A stretch of DNA of 64,000 nucleotides from Fundicoccus sp052116145 (GCF_052116145.1 NZ_JBQKLQ010000001.1:852020-916019); one strand, 5' to 3'. Positions 8,258 through 16,838 are shown, counted from the first letter of the stretch. Notes: generated by a model from the sequence alone, not told the origin. Numbers and translations: made by a program.

Positions 8258-9436
8258 TTATGATAAACGCCCTAACATTTCAACATATATTCTGACTGTA
8301 TGATATGGGCCTTTCCACCCATCTGATAAACTTGTTGATTTAGTCTCGACAACTTGCCCACTTTCATCAACGTGAGGCAACCATTCACTCAATTGCCCTG
8401 GTATCATTAAATGTGCTTGGATAAATTCCCAGTGGCTTTGTGCTAATCGTTTAAATTGAACTTCTTTAGTACGGCTAAAGGCATCATAAAAACCAATCAC
8501 ACTTTCAGCCAAACTCCACCATTGTTTAATTTGACTCTTTTGACCTGAATGATAATGATCAAGAATAATTCCTTGATCATCCAGTCCTTCCTCAAGCACG
8601 GATTGAACGATTCGTTGAACGAGTGCCACATAGTCAGAGTCATTCGTTTTTTCCAAGACCTCCAGGCTACGATAAAGTAACCAAGCAGTTTCGATATCAT
8701 GGGCATAAGATATGTCTGAATTTAAGGGAGTCCAATCACGATGAAATTCTGTGTAACAATGCCCCTCTTCTGACACAATATACTCTTTAAACAAAGCCAA
8801 AAGATGTGTGATTCGCTTGGATAAACGAGAGTCTGGATAGACCTGATATAGATTGGTATAAGCTTCCAATAAATGCAATAAAGCATTGGTTGAATAATAT
8901 GTTGCCTCACCCTTAGGCCCCATCAGTGTCGCTGAATGTGGCTGCCAGTCGCTTGTGAATTCTTCATGATACCCACTATCGTCCGCTAAATAAGCTTTTG
9001 ATTCGATTAAATTAAATAAGTCAATCGCCAATTTTAAACTACTTTCTTTCTGGGAAACTTTGTAATACTCGCTGAAAGCATAAATCGCAAAACTTTGGAC
9101 ATAAATATGCTTCTGAGTGACTTTCGCTTGACCATCATAAGTGACAGACCAGAACAAACCTTGCTGATCTTCATCAAGTAAATAATCGACAATGAATTGG
9201 TAGACCTGATCAGCAGCCTCTAACAAGCCCTTAGTCTCTGACACGGGGTAAGCCGCAGATAATGCCCATAAATACCGTGTCATTAAAATTGCGCTCTTAT
9301 CCGCCTGCTTATCAATCGATAAATCGCCAGCTACCTTCGCGTAAAATCCACCCTGTGCTTTATCCTCAAGACTCAACCAAAAAGGTAAAATACTTTCATC
9401 CAATTGCTTTTGAACTGTTTCTTTCGTCAATTCCAT
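8258..9436 (-). CDS. N-acylglucosamine 2-epimerase superfamily protein, likely cellobiose/mannobiose 2-epimerase
   Basis: The 392 residues have the (alpha/alpha)6-barrel pattern of cellobiose 2-epimerases. The three catalytic-type histidines are present: His188 in STNALLHLLEAYTNL, His246 in SYAHDIETAW and His379 in GWKGPYHTVR. Such enzymes convert the reducing-end mannose of mannobiose (or glucose of cellobiose) to the 2-epimer. In known mannan pathways the product goes to a GH130 phosphorylase. No GH130 gene is in this window, so the GH1 enzyme may take that role. It is the first gene of the transport operon, with GAGGAG upstream and an operator and cre site in the leader. Confidence 0.85.
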   Translation of the reverse strand: MELTKETVQKQLDESILPFWLSLEDKAQGGFYAKVAGDLSIDKQADKSAILMTRYLWALSAAYPVSETKGLLEAADQVYQFIVDYLLDEDQQGLFWSVTYDGQAKVTQKHIYVQSFAIYAFSEYYKVSQKESSLKLAIDLFNLIESKAYLADDSGYHEEFTSDWQPHSATLMGPKGEATYYSTNALLHLLEAYTNLYQVYPDSRLSKRITHLLALFKEYIVSEEGHCYTEFHRDWTPLNSDISYAHDIETAWLLYRSLEVLEKTNDSDYVALVQRIVQSVLEEGLDDQGIILDHYHSGQKSQIKQWWSLAESVIGFYDAFSRTKEVQFKRLAQSHWEFIQAHLMIPGQLSEWLPHVDESGQVVETKSTSLSDGWKGPYHTVRIYVEMLGRLS

Positions 9437-9507
9437 TTTTCAACCAACTCCTCGTGCGTATACAAAAATTAAAAGATAGCCTCACCCTTTCAATTTCATT
9501 CATTCGG

Positions 9508-9521
9508 AAAACGATTACAAA
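9508..9521 (+). promoter_or_regulatory. Catabolite-responsive element (cre) near the epimerase-operon start site
   Basis: GGAAAACGATTACA matches 13 of 14 positions of the CcpA consensus TGNAARCGNWWWCA. It lies a few bases downstream (minus direction) of the candidate -10, a position where CcpA would block transcription. An identical 14-mer occurs inverted at 13005-13018. Confidence 0.65.
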
Positions 9522-9525
9522 TAGA

Positions 9526-9531
9526 TAATAA
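9526..9531 (-). promoter_or_regulatory. Candidate -10 box of the epimerase/transport operon
   Basis: The minus strand reads GTGTTATTATC, giving TATTAT as -10. The -35 region would fall on the right half of the palindrome at 9546-9559 and is poor, as expected for a promoter covered by an operator. The 5' end was not determined. Confidence 0.4.
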
Positions 9532-9545
9532 CACATCATTTTAAT

Positions 9546-9580
9546 AAAGTATATACTTTTGATTAAATTATATATACTTC
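9546..9580. promoter_or_regulatory. Double GntR-type operator (perfect palindrome plus partial copy)
   Basis: AAAGTATATACTTT at 9546-9559 is a perfect 14-bp palindrome containing the GTATATAC core typical of HutC/TreR-type GntR regulators. A second site ending in TATATACTTC (9571-9580) keeps the right half. The two centres are 21 bp apart, two helical turns. Binding by the GntR protein encoded at 407-1120 is inferred. Confidence 0.6.
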
Positions 9581-9641
9581 ATCAAACTTTAATCTTCTCT
9601 AATCAAACACAGGTACAATAAGACACTGACTTTTCCAAATG

Positions 9642-9683
9642 AAAAACGCCCTCCTACAGCCTTTATAGACTCGCAAGAAAGCG
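9642..9683 (-). terminator. Probable terminator after the ROK kinase gene
   Basis: On the minus strand CGCTTTCTT pairs with AGGAGGGCG through a wobble-rich nine-base helix followed by TTTTT. It lies 15 bases beyond the kinase stop codon and would separate the alpha-galactosidase-kinase unit from the epimerase operon. Confidence 0.45.
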
Positions 9684-9698
9684 TCGCTTCAAATTCCG

Positions 9699-10574
9699 CT
9701 ATGATAAAAAAGTTCGTTCAAAATGGACGGCTGCACCAATTAAATTGGCATCGTTAAAGAATTGACATACCTGAATATTGGGTTTAATGTCGGCAGCACC
9801 TTGTCTGTCTAACAACTGAGAGACGCGCTCAGTTAATACGCGTGTAATTTCTGGTCTGACAGAAATACCGCCACCTATCGCTACTAATTCAGGATCGATG
9901 ATCAAGGATAAATTATAAATGCCTCTGGCAAGCGAATCATAGATTTCATTGACCATCGCTTTGGCAGCTGGATCGTCTACCTCAGCTAAAGAGAATAATT
10001 CCAAACCATTTGCGATAGGCTGCTCAGGATGGGCTGCATTATGACGGTTAATCTGAAGTAAGCTACTTGATAAGTTACTTAATGTATTCTCATGATCAAG
10101 CAACATATAACCTAATTCACCTGCAAATAAATGCTGACCCTTCACTAATTCGCCATTAATCGCAATGGCACCACCTATGCCAGAGCCTATTATCATAAAT
10201 GCAACATTTTTGTAGTCTTTCGCAATTCCGTAATCTAATTCTGCTAAGGCAGCAGCATTCGCATCATTTTCAATCGAAACCGGTAATTCAAATAATTCTT
10301 GCCACGCCTTTACAATCTCAAATTCATGGAGGTACTGAACCGCACTAATTCCATGAATCACACCTGCTTGACTATCAACACTACCGGGACTACTAATGGC
10401 AACACCCGTAATCTCATGTTTTTCTTGCGCAATAACAAGGACTTCTTTCATTGCTAACTTTAAACTATCCCAATTGGCTGGGGTCGCAAAAGATCCTTTA
10501 TCCAGCAAACTAGACTCATGCCAAATTGCATGTTTAACTCCTTGACCACCGATATCAAATACTAATAAACTCAT
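9699..10574 (-). CDS. ROK-family sugar kinase, BglK-like (beta-glucoside kinase type)
   Basis: The protein has the ROK ATP site FDIGGQGVKHA near the N-terminus and the catalytic Asp in ENDANAAALAE. The glycine motif GSGIGGAIA and the GGGIS motif near the C-terminus are also present. It lacks the CxCGxxGCxE zinc motif of glucokinases. Its pattern (AGELGYM, LYNL..DPELVAIGGGIS.RPE, AAVHF) recalls beta-glucoside kinases such as BglK, which phosphorylate cellobiose at the 6-position. ATG at 10574 is preferred because GAGGGTG precedes it by a normal distance. An upstream GTG at 10586 abuts the alpha-galactosidase stop. A glucokinase or mannokinase role is the alternative. Confidence 0.82.
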   Translation of the reverse strand: MSLLVFDIGGQGVKHAIWHESSLLDKGSFATPANWDSLKLAMKEVLVIAQEKHEITGVAISSPGSVDSQAGVIHGISAVQYLHEFEIVKAWQELFELPVSIENDANAAALAELDYGIAKDYKNVAFMIIGSGIGGAIAINGELVKGQHLFAGELGYMLLDHENTLSNLSSSLLQINRHNAAHPEQPIANGLELFSLAEVDDPAAKAMVNEIYDSLARGIYNLSLIIDPELVAIGGGISVRPEITRVLTERVSQLLDRQGAADIKPNIQVCQFFNDANLIGAAVHFERTFLS

Positions 10575-10586
10575 AAGCACCCTCAC

Positions 10587-12845
10587 TTATCCTTTTTTGG
10601 TTTTAAGATAAAAGACACGACTGTGATACTCGCCGGCTTTTTCACGCCCCCAATACTCATCGGCACGTCCCGTAAAGTTTTCATTTAATATCAAACCAAT
10701 TGCCATTAAATCATCCCCATAACGGACCGGAATATCCTTACTTTCATGGTCCAATTCAAGCAATTCATAGGCTTGATCACTCGCTAAACCAGCTAATTGA
10801 ATCCGCTCATAAGCTGGATTTGCGCTTGCTTGACTTTGATAAACTCCGACAATCGCTTCTGACTGATCCTTACTCACTACCATCCAAGCTGTTAAGCCTG
10901 CTTCGAAGGGACTATTCAAGCGGTAAAAATCACCATGATGTAACAAACTTTGATATTGATTAAATTGATTGATTTGCTGACGAACTTCTTCGCGGTCTGC
11001 ATCACTCAACTTCATGATGTCTAATTCATAACCAAACGTTCCAAAAAGTGCCACATCTTTACGCATCTTCAAGCTTGTTATTCGTCCTACTTGATGATTC
11101 GGTATTTCAGACACATGGCTCCCCATCGTAGAAATAGGATACACCATCGATGCTCCATACTGAATTTTCAATCGTTCTATCGCATCCGTGTCATCACTGA
11201 TCCAATTTTGGTTTGCATAGAAAAGCATCGCAGGATCATAACGTCCCCCACCTCCCGCACATGTTTCAATAAAGACGGCTGGAAAGGCCTTACGAATACT
11301 ATCGAGTAAGTCATAAACGCCTAGAATATAACGGTGAAATAATTCACCTTGTTGATGTTTCTTTAAGAAATTAGAAAATGGTTCTGAAATATAACGATTC
11401 ATATCCCATTTAATATAATCTATTTCAGCTGAGCCAAGAATCTGAGACATTTGCTCAAAAATATTCGCTACAACGTCCGGATTGGAGAAATCTAAGACGA
11501 ATTGATTACGCCCGTGAGAAATATTCTTATTAGGGTGCCCAATAATCCACTCTGGATGGGCTTGATAAACAGGTGTATCTACAGATAACATTTCTGGCTC
11601 AAACCACAGACCAAAATGAATCCCCATCGCTTGAATATTGCTTGCTAACGAACGAATACCTTGTGGTATTTTATCTAAATCAGTTGTCCAATTACCCAGC
11701 GATCCATTGTCTGAATCGCGTTTTCCAAACCAACCGTCATCTAAAACAAACAAATCAAAACCAAGATCCTTAGCCAATTGAGCTTGTTCTAATAATTTCT
11801 CTTCGTCAAAATCAAAGTAATTTGCTTCCCAACTATTTAACAAAACAGGTGCCTTCTCAAAAGGTGTTTCATTGTGTAAGAGTTGTTGACGATAAATATC
11901 GTGGAACTGTTGACTCATCCCGTTCAAGCCCTTAGAACTATAAGCCATGACAACTTCTGGTGACTCAAAACTCTCACCAGTATCTAAATGCCAGTCAAAT
12001 TGGAAAGGATTAATCCCCATTGATACACGCGTTACATGATAAGTATCCACTTCTATTTGGCTCAAAAAGTTTCCACTATAAACTAAACTGAAGCCAAAAG
12101 CTTCCCCTTGGTGCTCACTTGTATTTGGCGCAACTAAAGCCAAGAATGGATTATGGGCATGACTACTTGCTCCACGCGTACTTGAAAAATTTTGCACACC
12201 TTTTATCAGAGGTTTGCGCTCCAAGTGTGTTTCACGAGCCCATGCGCCATATAAATGAAGCAGCTCAAAATCATCATGCGGAAAGTCTATCGACATACTC
12301 AAAAGACGCTTTAAGCGTAAACTCTCTTCCCCATGATTGTGAACAACCACCCGTCTGACAATAACAGCTTGCTCCCGATAAATCGTATAATGTAAATCGA
12401 TGGCCGCCTGGGAGTAGTTATCTTTTAAATGAATAATTAATGTAGCGGCATCTTCTTCTCCTGCTCGTAACATCGGCTGAAGATTCGACGCATGCTTACC
12501 CGACAGTTGGGTATAACCGACATAACTCAGATGTGAAATATGATCCCCATCAGGATAAGCAATTTCGATTGCTGGGTAACGAAAATCTGTTGTCCCATAA
12601 ACAGGAAATTCTTGTTTAATATGTTCAAAAGACGTAGTATGCGTGTCCTGGTATAAATTATTCGAAGGGCGCACTTCCCTTTCAATTAAATAATCATAAT
12701 TATCTCTAGGCTTGATGGCAGCCCCATAGTACAACTGTTCCAACGTTTGAGTACTTTCTAATACATGGAAAATATAACTAAGCTTACCGTTAGTTAAGTG
12801 GAAACTTGGATAGTGACCTTCATTTATAAAAATCATTTGCGACAT
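10587..12845 (-). CDS. GH36 alpha-galactosidase
   Basis: The 752-residue length fits tetrameric GH36 alpha-galactosidases of Firmicutes. The nucleophile is Asp481 in YIKWDMNR and the acid/base Asp551 in WISDDTD; the 70-residue spacing equals that of Geobacillus AgaA (478/548, from memory). ETCAGGGGRYD, the other family signature, lies between them. There is no signal peptide. It would remove alpha-1,6-galactose side groups from imported galactomannan oligosaccharides or cleave raffinose-type sugars. AGAGGAGAG precedes the ATG. It is co-transcribed with the ROK kinase, whose GTG alternative start directly follows its stop. Confidence 0.94.
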   Translation of the reverse strand: MSQMIFINEGHYPSFHLTNGKLSYIFHVLESTQTLEQLYYGAAIKPRDNYDYLIEREVRPSNNLYQDTHTTSFEHIKQEFPVYGTTDFRYPAIEIAYPDGDHISHLSYVGYTQLSGKHASNLQPMLRAGEEDAATLIIHLKDNYSQAAIDLHYTIYREQAVIVRRVVVHNHGEESLRLKRLLSMSIDFPHDDFELLHLYGAWARETHLERKPLIKGVQNFSSTRGASSHAHNPFLALVAPNTSEHQGEAFGFSLVYSGNFLSQIEVDTYHVTRVSMGINPFQFDWHLDTGESFESPEVVMAYSSKGLNGMSQQFHDIYRQQLLHNETPFEKAPVLLNSWEANYFDFDEEKLLEQAQLAKDLGFDLFVLDDGWFGKRDSDNGSLGNWTTDLDKIPQGIRSLASNIQAMGIHFGLWFEPEMLSVDTPVYQAHPEWIIGHPNKNISHGRNQFVLDFSNPDVVANIFEQMSQILGSAEIDYIKWDMNRYISEPFSNFLKKHQQGELFHRYILGVYDLLDSIRKAFPAVFIETCAGGGGRYDPAMLFYANQNWISDDTDAIERLKIQYGASMVYPISTMGSHVSEIPNHQVGRITSLKMRKDVALFGTFGYELDIMKLSDADREEVRQQINQFNQYQSLLHHGDFYRLNSPFEAGLTAWMVVSKDQSEAIVGVYQSQASANPAYERIQLAGLASDQAYELLELDHESKDIPVRYGDDLMAIGLILNENFTGRADEYWGREKAGEYHSRVFYLKTKKG

Positions 12846-12873
12846 ATACTCTCTCCTCTAATCAATGATTAAA

Positions 12874-12903
12874 TTTATAGACTACCGCTAAATGCAGTTG
12901 TAA
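12874..12903 (-). promoter_or_regulatory. Candidate promoter of the alpha-galactosidase/kinase unit
   Basis: On the minus strand TTACAA (12898-12903) and TATAAA (12874-12879) are spaced by 18 bases, about 30 bases before the start codon. Neither box is perfect. Confidence 0.4.
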
Positions 12904-13004
12904 TCGCCATTACGGTACATTTTAAGCATGAAAGCAAGCTAATAATCTAGTTTATTACTTCGTTTCAGATTTCCAAGCCTGAATTTAAATAACATTCGAA
13001 CAAC

Positions 13005-13018
13005 TGTAATCGTTTTCC
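13005..13018 (-). promoter_or_regulatory. Second cre site, upstream of alpha-galactosidase
   Basis: The minus strand reads GGAAAACGATTACA, identical in all 14 bases to the site at 9508-9521. It lies about 100 bases upstream of the candidate -35 box. CcpA binding is inferred. Confidence 0.55.
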
Positions 13019-13248
13019 TAAAACATTCTATAATCTAATCCTAGGTAAGTCAACCAAGAATAATAGTGTCTTCACTTTCAAAATTAGACATTCAAGGCAA
13101 AATAGGAAGCCTCGCCGCCTTGAACAGCACTAATTTTCTTGAAAATCGTAAGAAAATTCTGAATTATTAGCGATTAAACGGATTAACTTGAAAAGAAGGG
13201 GTAATTTACTTTAAACTAAAACTTGAAAACATAAAAGGGGGTAATAGT

Positions 13249-14094
13249 TTGAAACAATGGATTAATCAATTTCTCAGACAAGAATGGGATGAATTAGCAG
13301 TCGATGGTTTATCATTTTTCTTGAGTTTTATATTTATGACAGCATTATTTATTTTAGCAAGTAAATTACTTGACCTGATCTTTGATAACCGCTTTAATTC
13401 AAGATTGAAGGTAATTACTAAAAATAGTTCACCTCAAAGAATGAAAACAATCAATAATTTATTACGCAATGCAGCCAATTACGCTTTATATTTCATCTAT
13501 GCTTACGCAATTTTAAAACTGTTTGGCTTTCCAATCGAAACTTTAGTAGCCAGTGCTGGGATTGCTGGTGTTGCTTTTGGTTTGGGTGCTCAAAATTTTG
13601 TAAAAGATGTAATTAATGGATTCTTTATCATTTTAGAACACCAATTTGAAGTTGGGGACCTCGTGGAAATTCCGCAAGAAGGGATTACAGGCACTATCAT
13701 TAGCACCGGGATTCGAACAACCACGCTCAAAGCTGCCACCGGCGATACCTACTTCGTACCGAATAGTTATATTGCAATTGTCAATAATCAAAGTCGACAA
13801 GCAATGCGTATCGTTATCGATTTACCTTTAGACGACGATATGGATTTGTCTTTATTTAAATCCGTCGTACAAAAGACAACCGATGATATTCAGAAAGATT
13901 TTAGTGATTCTCTGACGCAAGAACCCGCGATAACAGGTATGATCCGGGGCGAACATCAAACTTTTTTATATCGCATCACTTTTTACGTGCTAAATGGCGA
14001 ACAATATCAACTCAATAGTGAGTTTTATGAACGATACTTTTTGGCTTTACAAGAAAACGATATTCAATTCCCAATCAGTACTTTTACACCTTAA
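13249..14094 (+). CDS. Small-conductance mechanosensitive channel, MscS family
   Basis: This 281-residue protein has three predicted membrane segments (about 19-42, 70-90 and 95-115). The third contains the glycine/alanine-rich pore helix (ASAGIAGVAFGLGAQNFVKD) typical of MscS, and a cytoplasmic beta domain follows. It opens under membrane tension to release solutes during osmotic downshock. The start is TTG at 13249, supported by AAAGGGGG seven bases upstream. It is a single-gene unit closed by the shared terminator at 14111-14154. Confidence 0.9.
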   Translation: MKQWINQFLRQEWDELAVDGLSFFLSFIFMTALFILASKLLDLIFDNRFNSRLKVITKNSSPQRMKTINNLLRNAANYALYFIYAYAILKLFGFPIETLVASAGIAGVAFGLGAQNFVKDVINGFFIILEHQFEVGDLVEIPQEGITGTIISTGIRTTTLKAATGDTYFVPNSYIAIVNNQSRQAMRIVIDLPLDDDMDLSLFKSVVQKTTDDIQKDFSDSLTQEPAITGMIRGEHQTFLYRITFYVLNGEQYQLNSEFYERYFLALQENDIQFPISTFTP

Positions 14095-14110
14095 ACCTAT
14101 TAAATCGAAA

Positions 14111-14154
14111 AAAAGACCACCAAGAATTCTGTCAAGAATGCCTGGTGGTCTTTT
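14111..14154. terminator. Bidirectional terminator between mscS-like gene and cbpB
   Basis: AAAAGACCACCA (14111-14122) pairs perfectly with TGGTGGTCTTTT (14143-14154), with A- and T-runs on both flanks. It serves both converging genes. Confidence 0.9.
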
Positions 14155-14157
14155 TGT

Positions 14158-14658
14158 CTAATTAATCAAGACATGTTGTAGTGTTTCAATTTGTTTCGTT
14201 ATTTCAGAGTTGCCGGAAATTCTATGAATGAAATGATTGAATCGTTTTAGAATTTCTCGTCGTGTAATCAGACCCAGAAATTTATTGTCACGTTCTGGAT
14301 CAATGACACATACAAAGTTATGATCGATTAATTCTCTAAAAATAAACTCAAATGGTGTATCTGGATGGATTGTCGTTACATCTGTGCGCATAACATCCTC
14401 TATCTTTAATTGGTCCAATTGATTGATATCTATTGAGTCTAAAGTAACAGCTGCATTAATAATTAAAGGCATACTGATTAGACCGACCAATTGTGATTTC
14501 GGAGACAAAACAGGTATCAGTGAATACTTCACTTGAGACAAAACCAGTAAACCATGATTCAAAGTATGTGTTGAAATGACACTCGCTACATTGTCAGCCG
14601 GTATCATCAATTGTTCCATATCAGAACAGATAAAACGTTCAATTGTTGGATGTATCAT
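14158..14658 (-). CDS. cbpB: CBS-pair protein, CbpB/YkuL-like (c-di-AMP receptor family)
   Basis: The 166 residues consist of two CBS motifs (about 15-75 and 85-150) and little else, as in CbpB/YkuL. In Listeria and Bacillus this protein binds c-di-AMP and, when free, stimulates the (p)ppGpp synthetase Rel. The assignment also rests on gene order: murI-rdgB-yfcE-cbpB is a conserved series in Lactobacillales. It follows the phosphodiesterase gene by 14 bases and ends at the shared terminator. Direct c-di-AMP binding cannot be read from the sequence. Confidence 0.8.
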   Translation of the reverse strand: MIHPTIERFICSDMEQLMIPADNVASVISTHTLNHGLLVLSQVKYSLIPVLSPKSQLVGLISMPLIINAAVTLDSIDINQLDQLKIEDVMRTDVTTIHPDTPFEFIFRELIDHNFVCVIDPERDNKFLGLITRREILKRFNHFIHRISGNSEITKQIETLQHVLIN

Positions 14659-14672
14659 TTTGCATCTACTTT

Positions 14673-15188
14673 CTAGCGAGTAAAGCTTTGACTTAAACGC
14701 GTTAATTTAGTTAAGTTATCATCATAAAATTCAACCAATATTTCTTCAGGAGATAAACTCACGACAGCAAAAGTTTTTTCAGGAACTGGTCCTCGAGATT
14801 GATTTAAACTCCCAGGATTTAATAACAAAACGTCATCTTTAACTTCAGCATATAAGCGGTGAGTATGGCCATGAAAGACAAATTTCGCCCCTATTTCATT
14901 TGCCAATTCTAACACTTGTTGGTTAGAATGATTGACACCGTGACGATGTCCATGTAACACAAGTACTTTTCCCTCATCCGTCGTTAAATTACCAATTTTT
15001 CGATATTGTGGATCGTAATCCATATTACCAGAAACAACCAGTGCAACAGATTCCCAGATTGGATCATCCGATGGAAATTCTGAATCTCCACAGTGGAAAA
15101 TATAATCCACATCATCTTTAAATGCATCAATCACTTCTTGCACTTTCTGCCATCGTCCATGATTATCACTCATGACTAAAAACCTCAT
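14673..15188 (-). CDS. YfcE/MJ0936-type metallophosphoesterase
   Basis: The protein shows all motifs of small calcineurin-type phosphodiesterases: SDNHG, HCGDSE, GNMD, LHGHRHG and FHGHTH, which together bind two metals. About 171 residues is the family length. I place the start at ATG 15188, which overlaps the rdgB stop as ATGA; AGAGGAG precedes it. This gives translational coupling with rdgB. The physiological substrate of this family is not settled. It lies third in the murI-rdgB-yfcE-cbpB series. Confidence 0.88.
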   Translation of the reverse strand: MRFLVMSDNHGRWQKVQEVIDAFKDDVDYIFHCGDSEFPSDDPIWESVALVVSGNMDYDPQYRKIGNLTTDEGKVLVLHGHRHGVNHSNQQVLELANEIGAKFVFHGHTHRLYAEVKDDVLLLNPGSLNQSRGPVPEKTFAVVSLSPEEILVEFYDDNLTKLTRLSQSFTR

Positions 15189-15793
15189 AATTGCTTCAAC
15201 TCCTCTAACCAACTTGGTAATAAGTCTAATAACTGTGCCGTAGCATTGGCACGGTGACTAATCTTATTTTTTATAGATAAAGGAATTTCTGCAAAGGTGC
15301 TATCTTCTGATGCTACGTAGAACAATGGATCATAACCAAAGCCTTCAACACCACGTAATTCTTCTAGAATTTCTCCGTGGGCACGTCCTTCGACGACTAA
15401 ACTTTCCATATTTGGATGAGCCACGACGATACATGAAACAAAATAAGCGGAACGATCGCTTGCATTTACCTCAGCTAAACGGGCCAATAATTTTTGATTA
15501 TTGCGATGATCATCCTTCGGCTCTCCAGAGTAGCGAGCACTATAAATACCTGGTTCACCATTTAATGCGGGGACAACAAGACCAGAATCATCTGCTAAGG
15601 CAATACAGTTTAATTCTTTCGCAATCTGTTCTGCTTTTAATCGAGCATTTGCTTCAAACGTCGTACCTGTTTCTTCAACTTCCGCTAACTCTGGAAAATC
15701 CAATAATGATTGGACTTCCATTGCTAAAGGAGCAAACATTTCTTTAAATTCCTTGATTTTTCCTGCATTATGACTGGCTATAATCACTTTCAA
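15185..15793 (-). CDS. rdgB: XTP/dITP diphosphatase (HAM1/RdgB)
   Basis: This 202-residue Ham1-type enzyme hydrolyses non-canonical purine triphosphates (XTP, ITP, dITP) to keep them out of nucleic acids. The N-terminal SHNAGKIKEF nucleotide-binding motif, ALADDSGLVVPAL and GFGYDPLFY are diagnostic. The start is TTG at 15793, supported by AAGGAGA nine bases upstream. The gene overlaps the end of murI by 26 bases and its own stop overlaps the next start, so the series is tightly coupled. Confidence 0.94.
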   Translation of the reverse strand: MKVIIASHNAGKIKEFKEMFAPLAMEVQSLLDFPELAEVEETGTTFEANARLKAEQIAKELNCIALADDSGLVVPALNGEPGIYSARYSGEPKDDHRNNQKLLARLAEVNASDRSAYFVSCIVVAHPNMESLVVEGRAHGEILEELRGVEGFGYDPLFYVASEDSTFAEIPLSIKNKISHRANATAQLLDLLPSWLEELKQL

Positions 15794-16616
15794 CTACAAT
15801 CTCTCCTTTTATAACAGCACTTTTGATATTAGGTTGAGCCTCTTCTAACCATTGGCTAGCAATTGTCTTGAAGGGTTCCACTTCACCTGTAGTGTAATAG
15901 ACTTGTGTCGCTGGTTCAGCAATTGCATCCTCAGCCGACCGACTTAAATTAAAATAATCTAACAAAGTACTCACTTCATTGATGGTTTCTTTCCCAGAAT
16001 CGATTAGGTGAACCTGAGGGCCAATTGCTGTTTGGATTGCCTCTTTCAACAAAGGATAATGTGTACAGCCAAGAACTAATGTATCGATTTGAGTGCCCTC
16101 AAAGGCGCTCATTCGCTTTGAAACGATTTCATCAATTTCAGCTTGACTATATACTGTACTTTCAGCAATCTCCACAAATTCAGGACAAGCGACACTCGTC
16201 ACATCTAAGTGTTCTACTTTTTCAGTTAATACTGTTTCATACAATTCACTGTTAATTGTCCCTTGGGTTCCAATAATGCCAATCCGATTATTAGTCGTTT
16301 GCTTTATGGCCGCGCGACTTCCAGGATGAATGACACCTACAACGGGGATCGCTAAAGTGGCTCGGATATCATCTAGAGCAGCTGCTGTGCCAGTATTACA
16401 GGCTATAACTAACATTTTTATGCCTTTTTCTCTCAAGAAATTTGTTAATTGCCAGATATAACGTTTGACTTCTTCAAGTGGTCTTGGTCCATAAGGACAA
16501 CGAGCATTATCTCCTAAATAAATAATTGATTCATTAGGGAGTTGTCGTAAACTCTGCTTAACGACCGTTAAGCCACCAACTCCTGAATCAACAAAACCTA
16601 TGGGTAAATTTTTCAT
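15768..16616 (-). CDS. murI: Glutamate racemase
   Basis: This 282-residue enzyme makes D-glutamate for peptidoglycan. The two catalytic cysteines lie in ACNTGTA and GCTHYPLL, and the N-terminal FVDSGVGGLTV carries the conserved Asp/Ser pair. The length is normal. Gene order with rdgB, yfcE and cbpB is as in streptococci and enterococci. The upstream region (16617-16838) should hold the promoter of the series, with no clear consensus boxes that I could assign. Confidence 0.95.
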   Translation of the reverse strand: MKNLPIGFVDSGVGGLTVVKQSLRQLPNESIIYLGDNARCPYGPRPLEEVKRYIWQLTNFLREKGIKMLVIACNTGTAAALDDIRATLAIPVVGVIHPGSRAAIKQTTNNRIGIIGTQGTINSELYETVLTEKVEHLDVTSVACPEFVEIAESTVYSQAEIDEIVSKRMSAFEGTQIDTLVLGCTHYPLLKEAIQTAIGPQVHLIDSGKETINEVSTLLDYFNLSRSAEDAIAEPATQVYYTTGEVEPFKTIASQWLEEAQPNIKSAVIKGEIVVESDYSQS

Positions 16617-16838
16617 TAAAAAACCTCACTTATTCATAATTTAATTCTATCATATTATACTTAGAAAAAGTTGCCATCCTTACAATTTTACCGAATTCTC
16701 ACTTAAATTAGAACCAATACACACTTAAATCTCAATAAATATTCTTTAAGAATTGGCTATCAAGATTTTACTAATTTTGATAGAATTAGAGATGAGTAGA
16801 TATTGTCTGTTTAATCAATCGATGAAAGGAGTTTTCTG

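Larger units (their letters stand above)
12846..13248. other. Intergenic region between alpha-galactosidase (minus) and MscS (plus)
   Basis: This 403-base divergent spacer carries the promoter of the alpha-galactosidase unit and a cre site. It also has an eight-base inverted repeat TTCAAGGC/GCCTTGAA (13091-13098, 13117-13124) and an AT-rich hairpin at 13132-13158. No open frame with a ribosome site was found. The two hairpins remain unexplained. Confidence 0.5.

Noticed and set aside
12899..12912. TGTAATCGCCATTA as a further cre site
   Set aside because: It has at least three mismatches to the consensus; only the first nine bases resemble the real site at 13005-13018.
15310..15747. Plus-strand frame of 145 codons
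   Set aside because: It is antisense to rdgB with no ribosome site.
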